From positions 1 to 64,000 of the forward strand of contig NZ_JAGGQW010000037.1 in NCBI RefSeq assembly GCF_018613065.1: a stretch of 64,000 bases of DNA, read 5' to 3'. Source of the stretch: Bacillus sp. ISL-7 (GTDB lineage: Bacteria > Bacillota > Bacilli > Bacillales_B > DSM-18226). Positions 1 to 8,552 of the stretch are shown in pieces. A model generated the notes under the pieces. That model was not told the origin of the DNA and did no database searches. It saw only the letters and a program-made list of their open reading frames with translations. Made by a program: the position numbers and the translations under genes. The stretch's first letter is position 1, and every line of letters begins with the position of its first letter.

Positions 1-17
1 TTAATTCTACTTGACGG

Positions 18-293
18 TTACATATAAAAATCATAATGATGTACATGCATGCCATTACCTACGGGAATAGCTGGACCGGAATATGCCTTATAATAATGGG
101 TATGGCCATTTTCGAAAACAACATATCCCTCTGTATAATGAATATGGTTTTGATCCTGAGTCTGGATTGGCGGCGAAGTAACATCTAAACACTGATGGAC
201 ATGACCTGCATCCACAGAAGTATAATCAACCGAACCATGATTATGGTTCGGCACAAACCCCTGAACAAAATCATCTTTACTTACCTTACTCAC
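18..293 (-). CDS. ymaF: YmaF-like His-rich small protein
   Basis: A 91-residue protein of the YmaF type, whose biochemical role is not established. It is very rich in histidine, with spaced His motifs such as NHNHG, GHVH, NHIHY, NGHTHYY and MHVHHYD along its whole length. That pattern suggests metal binding or a surface/coat protein, but this is inference. There is no signal peptide or membrane segment. The start is GTG, preceded by a GAGGTGAGG ribosome-binding stretch. It follows a short open frame (303-509) on the same strand by nine bases, so the two look like an operon remnant. Confidence 0.75.
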   Translation of the reverse strand: MSKVSKDDFVQGFVPNHNHGSVDYTSVDAGHVHQCLDVTSPPIQTQDQNHIHYTEGYVVFENGHTHYYKAYSGPAIPVGNGMHVHHYDFYM

Positions 294-302
294 GTCCTCA
301 CC

Positions 303-509
303 TCAGTTCATTTTTTGGTCTAATTTCGTTGTTTTATAGATTTTGTACACGATAGACAAATAGTTGCTCGGTTCCGATTCAGATCTTGCTGCGAATGATT
401 CTGGAGCAATTAACATCTGATTAAACTGGTCGATATTTACTTGACCAGGAAGTTGAGGCTGATTTTTTTGATAAACCTCCTTTGCTGCTTTAGTACTAAT
501 GATATTTAC
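303..509 (-). pseudogene. Open-frame remnant upstream of ymaF
   Basis: A 68-codon open frame closes at TGA 303-305 and runs back to an in-frame TAA at 510-512. It contains no ATG, GTG or TTG near its upstream end, although an internal Met occurs at QMLIAPE. The translated end contains QLPGQVNIDQFNQMLIAPE and NYLSIVYKIYKTTK and reads like genuine protein. The stop lies nine bases before ymaF, as in a bacterial operon. I read it as the 3' end of a truncated or frameshifted gene of unknown family. An ATT or ATC start cannot be excluded. Confidence 0.4.
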
Positions 510-754
510 TTAATAGTAGGAATATGTTTTGGACAGCCAAAAACAAGGTTTTATTTTTTAGACTTCAGCGGATTTATGGAAAAACAGGTACAAACCTAAA
601 GCCTGTCTTAGTTGTTATACATATACATACAGTACAAAAACACAAGAGAGATAGATGGTAGGGGGGGACATGTGCGGATTGCATAAGGAGGAGGTAAGGT
701 CGTCTCATGATTACATCATGAAATACTAGCTTCCGAAAGGAGAAATATTATTCA
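510..754. other. Intergenic stretch before the ywrK-like gene
   Basis: No convincing gene is present. At 626-634 the sequence CATACAGTA matches the sigma-K -10 consensus CATANNNTA on the plus strand, about 120 bases before the ywrK-like start, but I see no good sigma-K -35 at the right distance. Tiny ATG-started frames of 4-19 codons (for example from 670) have no support. A strong GGAGGAGG stretch lies near 687, and the ribosome-binding site GAAAGGAG at 735-742 serves the next gene. Confidence 0.3.
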
Positions 755-2108
755 ATGGTTTGGTTAACTATAGTATCTTTTTTGCTTACCCTAGGATTTA
801 TTCTTTGGAGACCTAAGGGGTATTAATGAAGCGATACCTGCTACGATTGGTGCGATTGTTGTCCTACTAAGCGGTAGTGTTACATTATCTGACCTCGGTA
901 TAATTGCGGAAACGATAAGCGGTGCTGCAATTACTATTATGGCAACGATTGTAATGGCCATCGTCTTAGAGAGTTTTGGATTCTTTAACTGGGTAGCAGA
1001 AAAGCTTGCAGAAAAAGCAAATGGGTCAGGCATCAGATTATTCTGGTATGTCAATCTCTTATGTTTTCTCATGACACTCTTTTTTAATAACGATGGGAGT
1101 ATTTTAATCACCACTCCGATTTTAGTCATGTTATTAAACAATATGGGCTTGAAAAACCATCAAAAAATCCCGTATTTACTTTCTGGTGCTTTAATTGCAA
1201 CAGCATCGAGTGCTCCAATTGGTGTAAGTAATATTGTCAATCTTATCGCTTTAAAAATCGTCCATATGAGTTTGTATTTGCATACGGCGATGATGTTTGT
1301 TCCTGCCACGCTTGGTTTATTACTGCTGACATGGCTGTTGTTCCTTCGCTTCAAAAAAGTCTTACCGAAAACTGTCCCTACTAAGGTAACAGGTTTGTCC
1401 CTACCTTCTTACCACCCACTGAAGCCCAGTTCCATGAAACATGGTTCTGAGAAGGAACGTTCAAGGTTTATGCGCAACGTCCTACTATTTGTATTTGCTG
1501 TCCGTGTTAGCCTCTTTGTCGCTTCATTTTTGTCCATTCCAGTCTCGCTAATGGCTGTTTTTGGTTCGCTTGTCCTTTTAGGATGGAGATGGGCTTATTT
1601 AAAGATACCTCCAACCGATATGCTGAAAAAAACGCCGTGGTATATAATTGTTTTCGCTTTTAGTATGTATGTGATCATTTATGGTCTAAATAACATCGGT
1701 CTAACAGACTGGTTGATCCAATTTATGCGTCCAATGGTTTCTGGGAGCCTTCTCCATGCAAGTGTGTTAATGGGCGTCCTGCTCTCGGTACTTTCAAACA
1801 TATTTAATAATCACCCTGCTTTAATGGTTGGAACACTCACGTTAACGAATATGAACCTAGATTTATTATCCTTAAAGATCGCCTATCTTGCCAACGTTAT
1901 TGGCAGTGACATGGGATCATTACTACTTCCAATGGGAACGCTGGCTACGCTAATGTGGATGCATATCGTAAGGAAAGGAAAAGTAATGATCAGTTGGTGG
2001 CAATATATCAAAGTCACTATAGTTGTTATCCCGCCAGCAACATTGTTTACCCTAGTTGTTCTTTATTATTGGGTTTCATGGCTTTTTGGTGGAACACTTC
2101 AAGGATAA
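755..2108 (+). pseudogene. ywrK: ArsB/NhaD-family transporter, frameshifted copy (ywrK-like)
   Basis: Integral membrane ion transporter of the ArsB/NhaD superfamily, about 11 membrane segments. The natural start is ATG 755 after GAAAGGAG, reading to a stop at 824-826. The matching continuation (NEAIPATIGAI) is in the next frame from 822, so there is one extra base at about 818-821. Compensating for it gives about 450 residues, collinear with the intact 452-residue paralogue at 19292-20650, with shared stretches such as TIVMAIVLESFGFF and FNNDGSILITTPI. An internal ATG at 939 would give a 389-residue product lacking the first membrane segment. The gene is followed 25 bases later by a ywrJ-like gene. 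The frameshift may be real decay or a sequence error. Confidence 0.7.
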
Positions 2109-2133
2109 TACAATTGAAAAAAGGAGAAATAAA

Positions 2134-2805
2134 ATGAATATAGAACTATTAGATTTAAGAGATAAATATATTGAGGTTGAAATTTCCGGGGGAAGTTTTC
2201 ACAGGGGAATTCTTATAGATGCCGGGTTAGATATAGTCGTAATATACGATGGCAGGAATAATATATTCCTATATATCCCATTTGTCCACATTCAACAATT
2301 GAAAGAAATATTAATTCAGGAAGAAACTTTTTACGATCCTCCTTCAGAAAAACCAATTACTTCCGATTCAATCTCCTATCGTAAAATATTAACTAGTGCG
2401 AAAGGTATGTTCGTTGAGGTTTATGTAACAGGAAATAAATCCATTCATGGCTATTTAACCAGCATTATGAATGATTATTTTGTCTTCCACTCTCCTGCTT
2501 ACAAAACAATGTATATTTCAATGAACCATGTAAAATGGCTAATCCCGTATCCACCAAATACAACGCCTTATTCATTAGAAAATCAAAATCTACCTCTAAA
2601 ACCCGTATATCCTACATTGGCAAGATCTTTTGAAGAGCAGTTAAAAAAATTGGAAAATCAATTAATTATCATTGATGGTGGATACAATGAGGAAAAAATC
2701 GGCTTACTCCAAAAGATTCAAAATAACAAAATGATACTGATAACAGCTAAAGGGGAAAAGCTTTTTCGGAACTTGGAGCATATCAAAACCAGTCAATTAC
2801 CGTAA
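2134..2805 (+). CDS. ywrJ: CotB-like triple Sm-fold protein (ywrJ-like)
   Basis: A 223-residue soluble protein built of three Sm/LSm-like beta units, at about residues 8-50 (YIEVEISGGSFHRGILIDAG), 88-135 (GMFVEVYVTGNKSIHGYL) and 175-220 (QLIIIDGGYNEEKIGLL). The same fold forms the N-terminal half of spore coat protein CotB, but here the Ser-rich tail is absent. The start is set by AAAAGGAGAAAT just before ATG 2134. A paralogue of 225 residues lies at 25754-26431. In Bacillus subtilis the equivalent ywrJ sits beside ywrK and the cotB-cotG-cotH genes, so a spore-coat role is likely but inferred. Confidence 0.7.
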   Translation: MNIELLDLRDKYIEVEISGGSFHRGILIDAGLDIVVIYDGRNNIFLYIPFVHIQQLKEILIQEETFYDPPSEKPITSDSISYRKILTSAKGMFVEVYVTGNKSIHGYLTSIMNDYFVFHSPAYKTMYISMNHVKWLIPYPPNTTPYSLENQNLPLKPVYPTLARSFEEQLKKLENQLIIIDGGYNEEKIGLLQKIQNNKMILITAKGEKLFRNLEHIKTSQLP

Positions 2806-2939
2806 TTCCAATGGTAAAACTCTTTAACCAAATTAAAAGAAAGGTGCTTTTCACATGAGCAAAAGAAAACAAAAAGAATAATCCACCCTGTTTTGGCCGA
2901 CGAGGTTGGATTACTCATTCACTGCTTGAGTTGTTTTTT

Positions 2940-2971
2940 AGACCGTGTCCATCGGCCACGGTCTTCTTTTT
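2940..2971 (+). terminator. Rho-independent terminator
   Basis: A hairpin with 8-bp arms AGACCGTG/CACGGTCT and a 9-base loop is followed by TCTTTTT. It ends the ywrK/ywrJ transcript. A weaker hairpin (TAATCCA/TTGGATTA, about 2877-2914) lies just before it. Confidence 0.8.
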
Positions 2972-3199
2972 GGTTTACCACCTATTAATAGCATATGGTT
3001 TTTTGATTATTTTTGTTCAAAGGAGAAAAAATTTTCATTTAACACATTAAACCCACTGTTAAATAAGATTCTCAATACTTTACAAAAGATTAACATGAAA
3101 TCCATTATCTCTTCGTATTAACAGCATAAAATGTAACTATAGCAATACCTATTCAATAGCTCTTCTTATAAGTACATTTTCTGACTAGGAGGAAGTTGC

Positions 3200-3301
3200 A
3201 TGTATAGTTTTCTAAATTTTCTGTTCTTAATGTATATCTCAGTTGCCTTTATAAGAATTTTTTATTACTCTTTCTTCAAAACAAAATCGAATAAACATTG
3301 A
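3200..3301 (+). CDS. 33-residue putative membrane peptide
   Basis: A short frame with a near-perfect ribosome-binding site (AGGAGG at 3188-3193, then seven bases, then ATG). It encodes one hydrophobic helix (FLNFLFLMYISVAFIRIFYY) followed by a basic tail FFKTKSNKH, the shape of small single-pass membrane peptides. It stands alone between the terminator of the ywrJ-like gene and the end of the tua operon. No family is recognised. Confidence rests on the ribosome-binding site and the membrane-like composition only. Confidence 0.5.
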   Translation: MYSFLNFLFLMYISVAFIRIFYYSFFKTKSNKH

Positions 3302-3437
3302 TTGCTACACCCAATTATTATCCATCTACTTATCCACAAAGTTATCTAAACATTTCATGTCTTTCCCCTAAAATTACGCACCTGTGCCAATGCAGACTCT
3401 CTACATTTCCAACTGACTAATAAACACATAAAATAAG

Positions 3438-3457
3438 GAAACCCTTGTGGGTCTCCC
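3438..3457 (-). terminator. Hairpin at the end of the tua operon
   Basis: An 8-bp stem with one mismatch (GGAAACCC/GGGTCTCC, TTGT loop) lies 30 bases beyond tuaH. On the minus strand it is followed by TTATTTTATG, a weak T tail, so termination may be partial. Confidence 0.45.
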
Positions 3458-3486
3458 ATAATGAAAAAAACTAGGTTTGTTCTAAT

Positions 3487-4644
3487 CTAAACTAATTGGA
3501 ACATATCCTCAAATACTTCGTTCCAATTTTTTGTTTTAGCAAGTGTCTTACGTCTAAGGATATAGTTTTCGTGATTTTTGATGCTTTCTAAATGTTCACA
3601 TGCACTGATAAATTGGCTAGAATCATTTGTATCTAAAAGAGCATATACAGACTGCTCAGCATATTTTTGAGTAGATGGCAAATGCATGCCAATTACAGAC
3701 TTCCCCGCTGCTAAAAATTCAAATAACTTTAATGGAAAGACCGCTTGGTTATACTGAGATGACTTGTAGGGCATAATTCCAATATCAATTAAGTTCATAT
3801 ATTTTGGAACCTCGGAAGGAGCGACACTTCCAGTCCATAAAACATTCTTCTCAGTTAATAGATTTTTAAATTTAGGATGATCATTGGTACCATCTGGACC
3901 CACAAAAAGAAAAAGCCACTCACGCTTTTTTTGTGCTACTTCCTGGATCAAATCAAAATCCAGCTTAGGTTTAATTCCCCCGATAAAGCCTAAAACCGTT
4001 CCGTCAAAATGATCAGGTAGAATATGATCCATTTGTGTAGGATAGTTTGCAAACCTATCAAATTCCACCCCATTTTCAAAGGTAAACACCTTTTCTTCAG
4101 CACCTAACTTTTCTATGATTCTTGTACGTAAATATTCAGAGGTACAAAAAATCACATCTGCCCTTTTAATAATCCGCTCTTCTGCCCTTGATATGATATT
4201 TTTTCTAAAATTGGCTAGGATAGAGTTTTTCCCATTGATAGGAGAGGTCCATAAATCACTGCAATCATAAACCACTTTATTCCAAGAAAAGAGGTTAGAA
4301 AGTGTTGGGAATCCTGGAAATGTATACCATAAATTAACAGTATACCTTTCCTTAGCTTTTTTTAAATATGTTAGTAATGGCTGCAATTTAATTTTATGAA
4401 ATGCATCGATATAGCGGCCAAACCGAAACACTTTTTGTGGAAACATATCTTGGATGGTCCATTGAAATATTCCATTTGACAATCTTTTATTGTGCTTTTC
4501 TTTTTGGTTTGGTGTTGGACATAACCAGATTACTTCCTTTGTTTCAGGATGATTTTGCAAATATTCTGCAAGCCGATGTCTACGATACCGAAGTTGATCT
4601 TGATCCCACTCACCTGTTGCCACAATGATATGTATGCTCTTCAT
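3487..4644 (-). CDS. tuaH: Teichuronic acid glycosyltransferase TuaH
   Basis: A cytoplasmic GT4/GT1-type glycosyltransferase of 385 residues, last gene of the tua operon. It is expected to add a sugar to the lipid-linked repeat of teichuronic acid, the phosphate-free wall polymer. The N-terminus (IHIIVATGEWDQDQLRYRRH) and the C-terminal donor domain (GFIGGIKPKLDFDLI, PLKLFEFLAAGKSVIG) are visible; the FEFLAAG stretch corresponds to the nucleotide-sugar-binding E-x7-E region. I chose ATG 4644, nine bases after GAGGGGG; an ATG nine bases upstream would abut that site. It follows tuaG by 15 bases. The identification rests on family features plus operon order. Confidence 0.8.
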   Translation of the reverse strand: MKSIHIIVATGEWDQDQLRYRRHRLAEYLQNHPETKEVIWLCPTPNQKEKHNKRLSNGIFQWTIQDMFPQKVFRFGRYIDAFHKIKLQPLLTYLKKAKERYTVNLWYTFPGFPTLSNLFSWNKVVYDCSDLWTSPINGKNSILANFRKNIISRAEERIIKRADVIFCTSEYLRTRIIEKLGAEEKVFTFENGVEFDRFANYPTQMDHILPDHFDGTVLGFIGGIKPKLDFDLIQEVAQKKREWLFLFVGPDGTNDHPKFKNLLTEKNVLWTGSVAPSEVPKYMNLIDIGIMPYKSSQYNQAVFPLKLFEFLAAGKSVIGMHLPSTQKYAEQSVYALLDTNDSSQFISACEHLESIKNHENYILRRKTLAKTKNWNEVFEDMFQLV

Positions 4645-4659
4645 TTGTCCCATCCCCCT

Positions 4660-5418
4660 CTAGATTCTTTTAACAACCGCATGCAAGGCATAATGAGAAA
4701 AACACCAAAATGCTTTTATAAGGTTTAGCTTTTCTACCTTGCGATACACAAACCAATTCATTTTTGCAGCTTTCCACTTGTTTCTCGAAATGGAAGGATT
4801 TCCTATCCGGTACTCGGCCAAATTTTCATTTAACCCGTAAGCAATTATGCCCTTTTTTAAAATGGCCAGCCAAGTGGCTAAATCCTGTCGTGTTCGTATG
4901 TTAGGCATTTTAATTTGACCGACAATGCTTCGATCGATCATTACTGTCAAACATCCTATTATAGTATTCTTTAACATATCATTGTACGAAACCTGCTTGG
5001 GAGCTCCTATCCGTTTGTTCAATTGTACTCCTTCATTTGATACAAATTCGTAGCCTGTAAACGTAAAAGCATAATCGTTTGTTCGCATAAAATTAAGCTG
5101 TTTTTCCAATTTTTCTGGTTTCCAGCAATCATCACTATCAAGAAATGCCACAAATCTGCCCTTTGCATGCTGCAAAGCAATGTTTCTTGCAACAGCAGCC
5201 CCGCCATTCTGATTTAAATAAATAACATGTATTCTTTCATCTATTTTTTCATAGAATTTTAATTTATTTGGTGTATCGTCAGTAGAACAATCATCTACAA
5301 TAACCATTTCCCAGTTTTGATAGGTTTGCTTTCTTACAGAAGTGATTGTATGTTCGATAAACAAACTGGCATTGTATGAAGGTGTTATAATTGAGATCAG
5401 TGGCTGCTGTGGACTCAT
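4660..5418 (-). CDS. tuaG: Teichuronic acid glycosyltransferase TuaG (GT2)
   Basis: A 252-residue GT-A fold, family 2 glycosyltransferase. Motifs in order are ISIITPSYNAS at the N-terminus, IVDDCSTDDTP, and the metal/nucleotide-binding stretch AFLDSDDCWKPEK near residue 95. It probably transfers one sugar of the repeat unit to the undecaprenyl-linked acceptor on the inner membrane face. The start is ATG 5418 because ATAGGAGG stands just upstream; longer in-frame extensions would run into tuaF. It lies between tuaF (14-base gap) and tuaH. Confidence 0.82.
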   Translation of the reverse strand: MSPQQPLISIITPSYNASLFIEHTITSVRKQTYQNWEMVIVDDCSTDDTPNKLKFYEKIDERIHVIYLNQNGGAAVARNIALQHAKGRFVAFLDSDDCWKPEKLEKQLNFMRTNDYAFTFTGYEFVSNEGVQLNKRIGAPKQVSYNDMLKNTIIGCLTVMIDRSIVGQIKMPNIRTRQDLATWLAILKKGIIAYGLNENLAEYRIGNPSISRNKWKAAKMNWFVYRKVEKLNLIKAFWCFSHYALHAVVKRI

Positions 5419-5432
5419 AAAAATACCTCCTA

Positions 5433-6119
5433 TTAAAATGACTGTTCCCGGAAAATGACGGGGAAAACGATCCATAAAAAACTTAATGTTACGCCCAATA
5501 AAATCCCTAATACTGCTCTTTCCTTTGAGTTGAAGGCTCTATTTTCAGTATTTATTGCATTAATATCAGCAGGTTTTAATAATGCAGCATGTTTTATGTC
5601 ATATTGAGCCGTCTTAAGTTCATATAAGAAACGTTGCTGGTCTACTTTTGCCTCAGGTCCTACTTTTTCATTCGTTATTCCATCAATAGATTCTTGAATG
5701 ATTTTCTGTTTTTCTTGGAACATATCTTGATCGATGGCCAAAAAGGCACTTGTAATCTCGTTAAGAACCTGGGCTGTGCTTTCCTCTGATTCATCTGAAT
5801 ACGAAAGATTAATCATGTTATACAGACCTATGGTTACATGTAAATTCGTCCTAATTTCCTCAGACTTTTCTTCCCATAGAGATTTCAGATGTTTTTCATA
5901 AAAAGGAGCGTTTGTTAATAAACTGATGACACGTTTAGGATCATTTAACTCTGGATTATTATAGTTTCCTAAGGTTAACGATGCTTCTAATGTATAATTT
6001 GATTTCTCATGTCCTACGGGAAGAAGCCATCCGATTACGCCCAGCAAAATCGTAGTTGCTAATAATATTAGGAAGTATTTGTTCATTCTTTCTTTTAAAG
6101 CTTGAATCATATGTCCCAT
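5433..6119 (-). CDS. tuaF: Teichuronic acid protein TuaF (Wzz-like)
   Basis: A 228-residue membrane protein with an N-terminal membrane helix (FLILLATTILLGVIGWLLP, about residues 16-34), a largely polar extracytoplasmic middle, and a second helix near the C-terminus (GILLGVTLSFLWIVFPV). This two-helix topology is that of Wzz-type chain-length and co-polymerase proteins. In the tua system TuaF is thought to work with the polymerase, but its exact role is not settled. The ribosome-binding site AAGGAG lies 10 bases before ATG. It is 14 bases after tuaE. Confidence 0.75.
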   Translation of the reverse strand: MGHMIQALKERMNKYFLILLATTILLGVIGWLLPVGHEKSNYTLEASLTLGNYNNPELNDPKRVISLLTNAPFYEKHLKSLWEEKSEEIRTNLHVTIGLYNMINLSYSDESEESTAQVLNEITSAFLAIDQDMFQEKQKIIQESIDGITNEKVGPEAKVDQQRFLYELKTAQYDIKHAALLKPADINAINTENRAFNSKERAVLGILLGVTLSFLWIVFPVIFREQSF

Positions 6120-6133
6120 GTAAACCTTGCTCC

Positions 6134-7576
6134 TTAGTAGGAATTTTCTTCATGATGTTGATTTTTCTTGTCCTTAAGCACAGAAACCGTAGAAATCACT
6201 AAACCTAGAAATACCCAATGAAAAAATAGATTACTAACTGAGCTCGGACTGATACTTGAAACAGCGAATCCAATAAGCCCCATCATACATGCTTCAAGTA
6301 ACCCCTTTTGGTTCCTGTTGCTTCCAACTTTATAAAATTTGTAGAGTCCTATGAAAAGATAGGCATACATAGTTATATAACCTAGCAAAATAAAAATTCC
6401 AAAGTTACCCATTATTTCAGCAAACCAATTATGCACCTCTACAACATGATTTGTTGCATAGATTGACTCGTTTTTTAAATAGAATGGGATATTGCCAGCC
6501 CCAACCCCAAATCCGAAGGTATCTAATGAGAAGTGAAGGGTATTCCTCAGTAAATTTAATCTCGCTACATTAGATGAAAGCATTTCATTACTAGTACTAA
6601 AAGTCGAAGCTCTAAACAAGTCGTCTAACTTGGCGAAAAATACGATCGCACCCAATAGAAACACTGCTGAACCAATAATAGCTGCTATTCTCTTTAGATA
6701 TCTCGGAAGAAGGATAAACAGATAAACGATTAAGCCAATCATGACTCCAAGCAAGCTAGCCCGTGAATCCGTCAAATAAATGAGATATACACAAATAATT
6801 GCAAAAAGTAAGCTGGTTGTTTTCAAAAATACATGTTTACTATTTTTTGTAAAAGATAGATAAAAAAAGAATGATATTGTTAGAAATGTGGCAAAATCAT
6901 TTTGATTAAAGAAAACAGATGTTGGATATGACAGCTTATACTCTGGGGCACCATACAATGTCGACGTAGGCAGCTGGATATGTGCTAAATGATTGATTAA
7001 TCCAATCACCATTAAAATGACTGTCATAAACATCCAAATTCCATAAAACAGGTACAAGTTGATCATTTTCCTGAATGTAAAGACGGCCAAAAAGATAAAC
7101 GATATTCCCATACCCAAAAGAATTAACGACTTAATTCCCTCTATAACCGATTTTGCCCAAAGCAGTGAAACCGCGCCATAAGCCATCCAAAACAGTAGAA
7201 AAAGCAGAACACCTTTTACATTTACTTGATTCCAAATTTGAGGAAGATTCCTTTCTTTCATAACATGAACCAAAAAGAGAGTAACTGCTGCAATCAGTAC
7301 CAACCGATACAAAAATAAACTAAAAAATCCAACATGAATGTTTAAAACAGATTGATTCAAAAATGTTGTCATGACTAGTAAGTACATAACACTAGGAAAT
7401 TGAGGTTTACTAATAACGTTGATTTTTATTAAAAAAGTTAAGACGAGAATCGCCCATAACCCAAGAAAAACCATCATTTCAATCTGCATTTCAACAAGTG
7501 AATAGGCGATGGCAAATCCTACTAAGAGAAAAGCTGACACACCTGTTGCTTGTTTAACTAGGGGATTACTTTGCAT
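6134..7576 (-). CDS. tuaE: Teichuronic acid polymerase-like protein TuaE
   Basis: A 480-residue polytopic membrane protein with about 12 hydrophobic segments and a long extracytoplasmic loop near residues 325-400 (GFGVGAGNIPFYLKNE), the pattern of Wzy/O-antigen-ligase polymerases. It is expected to polymerise flipped teichuronic acid repeat units outside the membrane. The start is ATG 7576 after AAGGA; a TTG codon directly before is a less likely start. It lies between the epimerase gene (32-base gap) and tuaF. Gene order supports the name more than sequence, since this family diverges quickly. Confidence 0.75.
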   Translation of the reverse strand: MQSNPLVKQATGVSAFLLVGFAIAYSLVEMQIEMMVFLGLWAILVLTFLIKINVISKPQFPSVMYLLVMTTFLNQSVLNIHVGFFSLFLYRLVLIAAVTLFLVHVMKERNLPQIWNQVNVKGVLLFLLFWMAYGAVSLLWAKSVIEGIKSLILLGMGISFIFLAVFTFRKMINLYLFYGIWMFMTVILMVIGLINHLAHIQLPTSTLYGAPEYKLSYPTSVFFNQNDFATFLTISFFFYLSFTKNSKHVFLKTTSLLFAIICVYLIYLTDSRASLLGVMIGLIVYLFILLPRYLKRIAAIIGSAVFLLGAIVFFAKLDDLFRASTFSTSNEMLSSNVARLNLLRNTLHFSLDTFGFGVGAGNIPFYLKNESIYATNHVVEVHNWFAEIMGNFGIFILLGYITMYAYLFIGLYKFYKVGSNRNQKGLLEACMMGLIGFAVSSISPSSVSNLFFHWVFLGLVISTVSVLKDKKNQHHEENSY

Positions 7577-7608
7577 CAAACTTCCTTCTCCTTTTTCAAA
7601 CTAACCAT

Positions 7609-8541
7609 TTAAGATAGCAATTGTTTATCCTTTGAGAACTGGAGTGTCTCCTGTAACCCTACGTATAGGTTGATAGACGGCTCCCAATTTAGTAATGTTT
7701 TTGTTTCTTCATTGGAAAGAATACTATGCCGAATATCGCCTGGGCGGTCTTGTTTATAGATTGGTTGCAGATTCGAACCAGCAGTTTTTTTCATCGTTTC
7801 AAACAGTTTATTGATGGAAATGCGTGATCCAGATGCCACATGAACACAAATATTTTCCTTTGCATTAAGTGCTTTTACATTTGCAGCTGCCACATCTTTA
7901 ACAAAAATAAAATCTCTTGTTTGCTCCCCATCCCCATATATAACGGGTGTTCTATTTTCGGTTAGTTGATTTGAAAAAATAGCTACAACTCCCCCTTCAC
8001 CCTTTGCGTCTTGTCTTGGTCCGTATACATTGCTGTATCGCAAAATACTATATGGCAGTTGATACAGTTTACAAGCCAATTTTAAATACTTTTCAACAGA
8101 TAACTTTGTAAGTCCATATGGTGATTCCGGCTGTGTTGGGTGAGAAATGGTGACAGGCAATGCAACAGGATTTCCATACACAGCCGCGGATGAAGCAAAA
8201 ACAACTCTCTTCACCTTTGCTTTAATCGCAGCATTAATAATATGAAGAGATCCCCTAATGTTTACTTTTTCATCAAATAGAATGTCCCTGACAGACTCTG
8301 CCACACTTACTTGGGCTGCTTGATGGATAATATAATCTGGACAAAGGGAAACAATTAATTCAATTACACTTGGATCGGTTATGTCGTGATTAATGACTTC
8401 AATAGGTAAGTGCTCGATGTTTTCTCGTCGACCAGTTGAAAAATTGTCAATAACCGAAACTTTGAAATCCTTTCGAAGCAATTCCTCTACTATATGGGAG
8501 CCAATAAACCCTGCGCCTCCTGTGACAATCACTTTACTCAT
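7609..8541 (-). CDS. NAD-dependent UDP-sugar 4-epimerase inserted in the tua operon
   Basis: A 310-residue extended short-chain dehydrogenase of the GalE family. It shows the Rossmann motif GGAGFIGS at the N-terminus, SSAAVYG (catalytic Ser), YGLTK (YxxxK, near residue 145), and YGDGEQTRDFIFVKD, typical of UDP-sugar epimerases. It has the short length of GalE/GNE-type enzymes. The start is ATG 8541, seven bases after AGGAGG. It lies between tuaD and tuaE in the same direction, where the Bacillus subtilis operon has no such gene. A likely job is making UDP-GalNAc or UDP-GalA for the polymer; the substrate cannot be read from sequence. Confidence 0.85.
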   Translation of the reverse strand: MSKVIVTGGAGFIGSHIVEELLRKDFKVSVIDNFSTGRRENIEHLPIEVINHDITDPSVIELIVSLCPDYIIHQAAQVSVAESVRDILFDEKVNIRGSLHIINAAIKAKVKRVVFASSAAVYGNPVALPVTISHPTQPESPYGLTKLSVEKYLKLACKLYQLPYSILRYSNVYGPRQDAKGEGGVVAIFSNQLTENRTPVIYGDGEQTRDFIFVKDVAAANVKALNAKENICVHVASGSRISINKLFETMKKTAGSNLQPIYKQDRPGDIRHSILSNEETKTLLNWEPSINLYVGLQETLQFSKDKQLLS

Positions 8542-8552
8542 CAAAATCCCTC

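Noticed and set aside
670..729. 19-codon frame starting ATG TGC GGA upstream of the ywrK-like gene
   Set aside because: No proper ribosome-binding site spacing and no hydrophobic or family signal.
811..830. Programmed ribosomal frameshift in the first ywrK-like gene
   Set aside because: No slippery heptamer with a downstream structure is apparent, and the paralogue encodes the protein in one frame; decay or sequence error is simpler.
2854..2880. Eight-codon frame MSKRKQKE with an AAAGGTG upstream
   Set aside because: Too short to support without conservation data; it lies in the region before a terminator.
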